Shown here: positions 58,891-64,000 of the stretch, piece by piece | Position numbering within the stretch: the first letter of the stretch is position 1 | Layout of the letters: each line of letters begins with the position of its first letter | Source: Macropodus opercularis | Lineage: Eukaryota > Chordata > Actinopteri > Anabantiformes > Osphronemidae | Direction of reading: 5' to 3' | Assembly (NCBI GenBank): GCA_030770545.1 | Contig: CM061096.1 | Span: forward strand, 16,287,501-16,351,500 | Length of the DNA: 64,000 nt | The notes under the pieces: generated by a model | What the model saw: the letters and a program-made list of their open reading frames with translations, nothing else | What the model was told of the DNA's origin: nothing | Database searches by the model: none | Made by a program: the position numbers and the translations under genes

Positions 58891-59857
58891 CTCGTCCCAT
58901 CCGCCCACTTTTACCCTGCCCTCCTTCTAAGTCCACACCCAAGGCCAAGCCTCTCAGCAGCCGACTTCACGCATCCACTGCTCCAGCCGCTGTGGGCCGG
59001 CCTTGAGTTTGGTGTCTCATGTCTTTGTCACTCAGCTGATGATGGTGATTTTCTCTGGGAGGGCAGCTGATGACTCACTGGTGTTTGAGGTGGGAACTCC
59101 CATAACACTGGGCATTGTTGACTTTGATCCACACCTGCTGCCATGGCGACAGACAGCAGCCATTGTTTCTGTTACACACACTCGTCGTTTCACACATTTG
59201 CTGCAACGGAAGTTCAGGATGAAGAAATGTTGCTGGTTGCGAGGGGGGAAAAGGTGGACAAGTCTCCGCGTGAGGGAGGAAGTTGGAGGGGAAGCGGGAA
59301 GACTGCGAGACTGGACGGATGGAGCCGTTGGTGGTGGATCCTCTCGCCTCACTGTTGTCATTCTTCTTGTTATAGTTGTGACGTTTAAATGTGGTTTTTT
59401 TAGCACATTTTTGTCATTTTATTTTTATATTTCATTAATTGTGATGTCTTTTGCAGATTGCATCGGGTCTGTACAGATGATCCAGCGATATTATGATAAA
59501 GCAAACTCTCATCGACCTGTTTGAGCTGGTTTAGAGTTTAGATGAGTACAGTCTGCGTCTCTCAGCTCATCACGCCACAGACAGAGTCGAACCGTGTCCT
59601 GTGAGAATCGGGGCAAAGGCCGACGTCTTATATCAGCTTCACAGCTGGCGTGGACGAGTCTGGACGAGCAGCCTGGAAACAGCGCAAACATTTTACGATG
59701 CAGTTTGACTCTTGCAAAGGTTTAGACGCTGGTCGTGATTTCTAGACATTATATAATAAACACAAAGCCTGTGAAGATATTTGTCTGCATAGTGAAAGAG
59801 TTCGATGGAAACAGCTGAAGAATAAAACTGACCCCAAACAGGAAACCGCCCTCCGAA

Positions 59858-59872
59858 CCAGCAGGGGGCGGT
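59858..59872 (+). promoter_or_regulatory. CTCF-like motif
   Basis: ccagcagggggcggt on the plus strand; near-perfect match to the CTCF core, about 1 kb upstream of the presumed emp1 first exon. Confidence 0.55.
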
Positions 59873-60560
59873 AGCCTGTAGTCATCATTGATGAAGTGGT
59901 GGCGCAGATTAAAACCGTAAACAAAGCTGCTGTTGTTCCCAGTTTCACACTCCAGCTGTGTCTAACTGAGAATGTGGGCTCCAGCGTCTCCAGCCAATCA
60001 GAGCCCTGACCTCCAATGACCCGCAGGGCTTTAAATCCTTTTACTTTAATGATGTCGTTTTTCTGTTTCTCACCGCAGAGAAACGTTCACATGCATCCTT
60101 CACTGGCGTCACATGCGCAGCCCAGCGCCAGGAGACAGGCCGAGGAACGATGGAAGACAACAAGCGCTGACCAGAGGAAAGTCCCACAGGAAGCATCGTG
60201 TGTGACGCTTCCAGGGAAAAGCAGCCTTCAAATGTAGGAAGAGGAAAAGGACAATTAGACTGTGGGACAAACAAGACCCTGAGCTCACGTGTTTGCTTCT
60301 AAATCTGTAAATGCAGAGCTGAGCGTGAGTCAAAGGCCGAGCAGGACCCAGTCACCTGCTGCTGCTCTGGCACAGTCATGAGGTTACACAAACCCAAACG
60401 CATCCAACCGAAGTGACGACGGTCTGATCTTTGTTCACAGCGAAACCACAACACTTCTGCTAAAAAAGGCTAAAAATACCAGAGCGGCGTTTTCACGCCG
60501 TTGTCATGAAAACGGCTCGGAAAGCTGCACTGCTAAACATAGCCGGCGCTAAATGACGCG

Positions 60561-60606
60561 GGTGCCATGGTAACGCTGCAGGGACATCACTCGTTTCCAT
60601 GGCAAC
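60561..60606 (+). promoter_or_regulatory. paired RFX X-box-like motifs
   Basis: ggtgccatggtaac (60561-60574) and gtttccatggcaac (60593-60606), each one mismatch from the X-box pattern, with starts 32 bp apart (about three helical turns). Confidence 0.45.
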
Positions 60607-62237
60607 ATCATCAAAACAACAAAGTAACAACCCTGGTACGACCCCGGAGACATAATGCCGTGTTCATCTAGTGATAAAGACTTTTATCGATTTTTGTGTC
60701 AAAGCCTGAAAAAGAAAAAGCAAAAACTGATGTTCGAGTACGAGACGACCGGTGCAGAGAGATCAGAGACGCTCGACCTGAGCCGGGACACGTGTCAGAT
60801 ACGTCGCACGCCATCAAATGGTTCCAGCGTTCATTCACTGATTGGTTCGTGCTGTCACACCTCGATGGTAGAACCTAACTAACAACGCGTCTCGCTCAAA
60901 TCCATCCAGAGTCGACAGCTCGGGTCTCCTTGGTTCCGCCGCCTCGGACCGGGCTCTGCAGACACACGAGGAGGCCTGAGCTCAGAGCAGCACATCTACA
61001 CGTGAGCTGGGATTTCAACGAGAATTTAAGGATGAGACAGAGAGAACCCGAGCACAGAATGTGGTCGGACCTGATTGTGTTCTGGGCGCGTCCTCCCCAC
61101 CCTGCAGGTGAGGTGAGCCACGGTTTGCACCACCCAAGGCCACGTCTGGCCTGTGGAGCTAAGGCACTGGAATCGAGAGCTCAGTCCTCGCCACAGGCAG
61201 CGGCAGGCTCGCTGGCAACACCAGCGTCCTGAGCTGCAACAGTCGCGATGTTGTGTGTGTGGGTTGGCTGGTCCGGGGCGGTTCTGCTCGCTGTGGGATC
61301 AGTACCGACTGAATGCACACTTGAACGTATATGATTCACGAGCTCGGCGGGAGGCTGTTGCTGTCACCTCCCTCCTGGCAGCCACCAACTCTGCTCTGTG
61401 CCCCATGAGCTAACGTGAGTCTTTCCCCTGCTGTCCAGCTAAAGGACAGCACGGACCAGAAGCTATTTTTGGTGTCGTGATCTGAATTTCCTCTCATTAA
61501 GGTGTTTGGGAGGCGTCAGCGAAGGACTATTTCAGCATGACTGTGTGAACCTCAGCCAGCAGAGTGAGCCTGACCACAGCCGAGTCACTGCTGCTTTGCA
61601 CAATGCAGAGCTCGGCCTGTGGTCGACCGTCTCACTCTGCTCCGTCTTGCACAACAGCCGGAGATCACTAAAGCCTGAAACACAACAGGCCCTGTGTGTA
61701 AGTATGTGCAGGATTTCAGGCCGATACAGAGCGTTCTCTCAAATGAATCAACTTGTGCCCAGCACAAAGAATAAAACCAACAGAGAAGAAAGCGGAGAAG
61801 GAGCCGGTGTCTCTCACTTCGCCCTGAGGCTATTGACTGATTGTCAACGTGGCTCTCGCTGCTGCTCCCAGTGTCACCGAGCTGGTTTTGAGGAGAAGCT
61901 GCTGCACAGACTTGTCAGAGGACACACACACACTTGTTGTTCCACACACACGTTCTACTCGTCGGCCTCAGGGGGCGTGACGTGGCCTCAGGCACAGGAG
62001 AGGAAGACAAACACCCAGCGTTCATTCACAACCCTGCCGCTGGTTTCCCAGGGCTCGATGATGGTCATCATCATTTCCAGTTTCCTTCTGATCTGACTCA
62101 TTTGGCGCGTAGTATTAATCTTTTGACTATTTTTATATTACTAACGTGTGTAAAACGTTCACATTACAAACTGTGGTCACAGGGTGGCAGCACTGAGTAG
62201 ACTGGGATTATTCTGCTCTACAGATTACACGTTGGTT

Positions 62238-62269
62238 GTTATTATTATTGTTGTTGTTGTTGTTGTTGT
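62238..62269. repeat. TTA/TTG trinucleotide microsatellite
   Basis: Three ATT units followed by about seven TTG units, ending at tgtc. Confidence 0.85.
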
Positions 62270-62700
62270 CAAATACTATAAGCAAGTATTTATGTATGTA
62301 TTTCACTTTCCCTGAAGTCATCATTTGGAGCCAGCGGCTTCTCGTCCTGGTCGTGTCTGGTTTATGACCTGTATGATTACAGAACATTAACGGGTTGTGT
62401 TGGTCTGTGGCTCGGGAGGAATCACGTGATGCTTTGAGCTGTTGTCATAACGGTCAGAAATTCCTGAGCTCAGTTACAAGTGGAAGGTTTGTAACCTTTG
62501 TTGCCACTGATTTACCTGGAGGTGGAGTCATGGCAACGGATGTGAACTGAGTCACTGACTGGAGAAACGCCTTTGATGCAGCGTCTTCTAGTCGTTTATA
62601 TTCGTGACCCAGGGCAAACAGCCATGAGAGATGAAGCTGTCACGAAGCGGAGCCTTTACATCAGCAGGACGAGAATTCCTCCGCACAGAGGAGCCGACTC

Positions 62701-62714
62701 GTTGCCATGGTTAC
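62701..62714 (+). promoter_or_regulatory. RFX X-box-like motif
   Basis: gttgccatggttac, one mismatch from the X-box pattern. Confidence 0.35.
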
Positions 62715-63907
62715 TCGCCAGCGGTTTTGATGCTCGCTTCCCTCGTTTTTCCTCTTCTCCCTTCAGCGGCGGCTCCTGCTCACGTGACTGCTTCCTCTTT
62801 GTGGGAACGCTGCTCAGCGCCACCCTGTGTGTGTTTACACCGCCCCCGCACGGGCCTCGCTCTCAGAAATCCAGACGGGCACGCTGCGCTCGCATTTGCT
62901 CTCCAAAGACAAACAACTCCAGGCCGTAGCTAGGCAACTCCAACTGTGAGTCATCCCCCACCGCGCCCATCAGCAGCGGACCCCCACCCCTCCGCCGCCT
63001 CACTTTTCAAATCATTCATCCTGTGCAGCTTCACTCCAGAGGTGGAAAGCAGCCTGTGAGGAAATTCCCGGCCTGTCCTGATAACTTCATGACTCATCTG
63101 GGCAGAGTCACGCTCACGTTGGTTTCTAGGTTAAGTTAAGCAGAGACGCCGTTGAGATTATTAATATGAACAGATCGAACCTACGTCGCCGACGGTTTGA
63201 CAGACACAAACAGCTCATATATGTGTGAACACGTCTCATTTATGTGAACGTGGTTTAAGCTGAGCTGTTCTGATCTGACACGTTAGTCTAAGCTCAGCTC
63301 CTCAGAGGCCACAGTGCTGCAGGAGCCCGAGTTCATTCAGCCAAAGCTGGTTCGACCTGTTACCGAAGCGCCGCTGCCTTTTCCCGCCATCACCTCTTTA
63401 TACTAACTTAGTTTGTGGATATTTGCAACTCTGGTGAGAATCGTTTTCAGTCATTCTGTGACGACTTTATGCAGGATCCTTCTTCTTGTCATTTGGGCTG
63501 CACCGCGGTTCTGAAGGAGTAAAAATCCACAACCATCTCCAGGCTAAACGCCCTGCAGCTCATTCCACGTTGTCGGGGAACAGAACCTGAAACGAGTTCT
63601 TCAATAGCTGAGTCTGAACATGTGCTTCAGCAGAGCAGGGATTAGACGTTAGGGGCTGATCTCCTGCGTGATGCAAGCTGAGAGGCCCGGAGCGGGAGGA
63701 AGCACAGGAACACTCCACACAGGCTCAGGTCCACAAAGCAGATGCTGCCAACGGGGGCAAAGGTCAAATGACTGAATGGCAGCGTGTCATTAGATCGCAA
63801 CTGGAACCCACGAGTCTAAACGTGCGTCTGAAAACCGTTCTAATGAAAATAAACATTACGTCAAGGTTTCACGCACATGCACAGACGGGAGGGAGACGTG
63901 TTGCTCT

Positions 63908-63922
63908 GCTGCCCCCCAGTGG
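63908..63922 (-). promoter_or_regulatory. CTCF-like motif, weaker
   Basis: The minus strand reads ccactggggggcagc, differing from the core at the usual A. Confidence 0.35.
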
Positions 63923-64000
63923 ACGAACACTGGAAACAAGTTTCCATGTTCACTCCCACAGCACGCACAGGTTTGTTGGAGGTGGCATCGGTCCAGAACC

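Larger units (their letters stand above)
58900..64000. other. upstream region of emp1, no gene recognised
   Basis: About 5 kb. An AP-1-type site tgactca is at 59070-59076, X-box-like motifs at 60561-60606 and 62701-62714, CTCF-like motifs at 59858 and 63908, and a TTG microsatellite at 62238-62269. The longest open frame (61506-62096) looks random. Confidence 0.6.

Noticed and set aside
61506..62096. 196-codon open frame upstream of emp1
   Set aside because: No domain, no compositional sign of coding, and no family recognised; length is plausible by chance in GC-balanced DNA.

Overview
The window is vertebrate nuclear DNA, most likely from a teleost fish with a compact genome. Its genes are split into GT-AG exons, their proteins match vertebrate families, and CpG-rich promoter sequence and microsatellites are present. 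The end of grin2b, a gene spread over hundreds of kilobases in mammals, fits here in about 24 kb. No bacterial, viral or CRISPR-type system was found, and no undescribed enzyme system. The interesting material is gene order, a few protein oddities and non-coding motif clusters.

Layout. (1) 1-31,880, + strand: the 3' part of grin2b, the GluN2B subunit of the NMDA receptor. Thirteen coding exons run from the amino-terminal domain (about human residue 138) to the ESDV PDZ ligand at 27,931, followed by a long, partly AT-rich 3' UTR. The first coding exon lies upstream of the window. (2) 31,880-39,300: intergenic, with a purine-rich simple repeat, a strong CTCF-like motif and several RFX X-box-like motifs. 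(3) 39,300-about 51,400, + strand: tcf20, a chromatin-associated transcriptional coregulator, with a CpG-rich promoter, a 7-kb main coding exon and three small 3' coding exons that complete an extended PHD finger. (4) about 51,850-55,590, + strand: gsg1-like, a four-pass claudin-superfamily protein. (5) 58,890-55,815, - strand: emp1, a PMP22-family tetraspan, convergent with gsg1. (6) 58,900-64,000: upstream of emp1, with no coding gene recognised but CTCF-like and X-box-like motifs.

The genes are a syntenic block rather than an operon. In human, GRIN2B, EMP1 and GSG1 are neighbours at 12p13, whereas TCF20 is at 22q13. This window has tcf20 inside that block, which probably reflects an older vertebrate arrangement. 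All exon joins given were checked for reading phase by hand. UTR ends, non-coding 5' exons and motif functions are inference.
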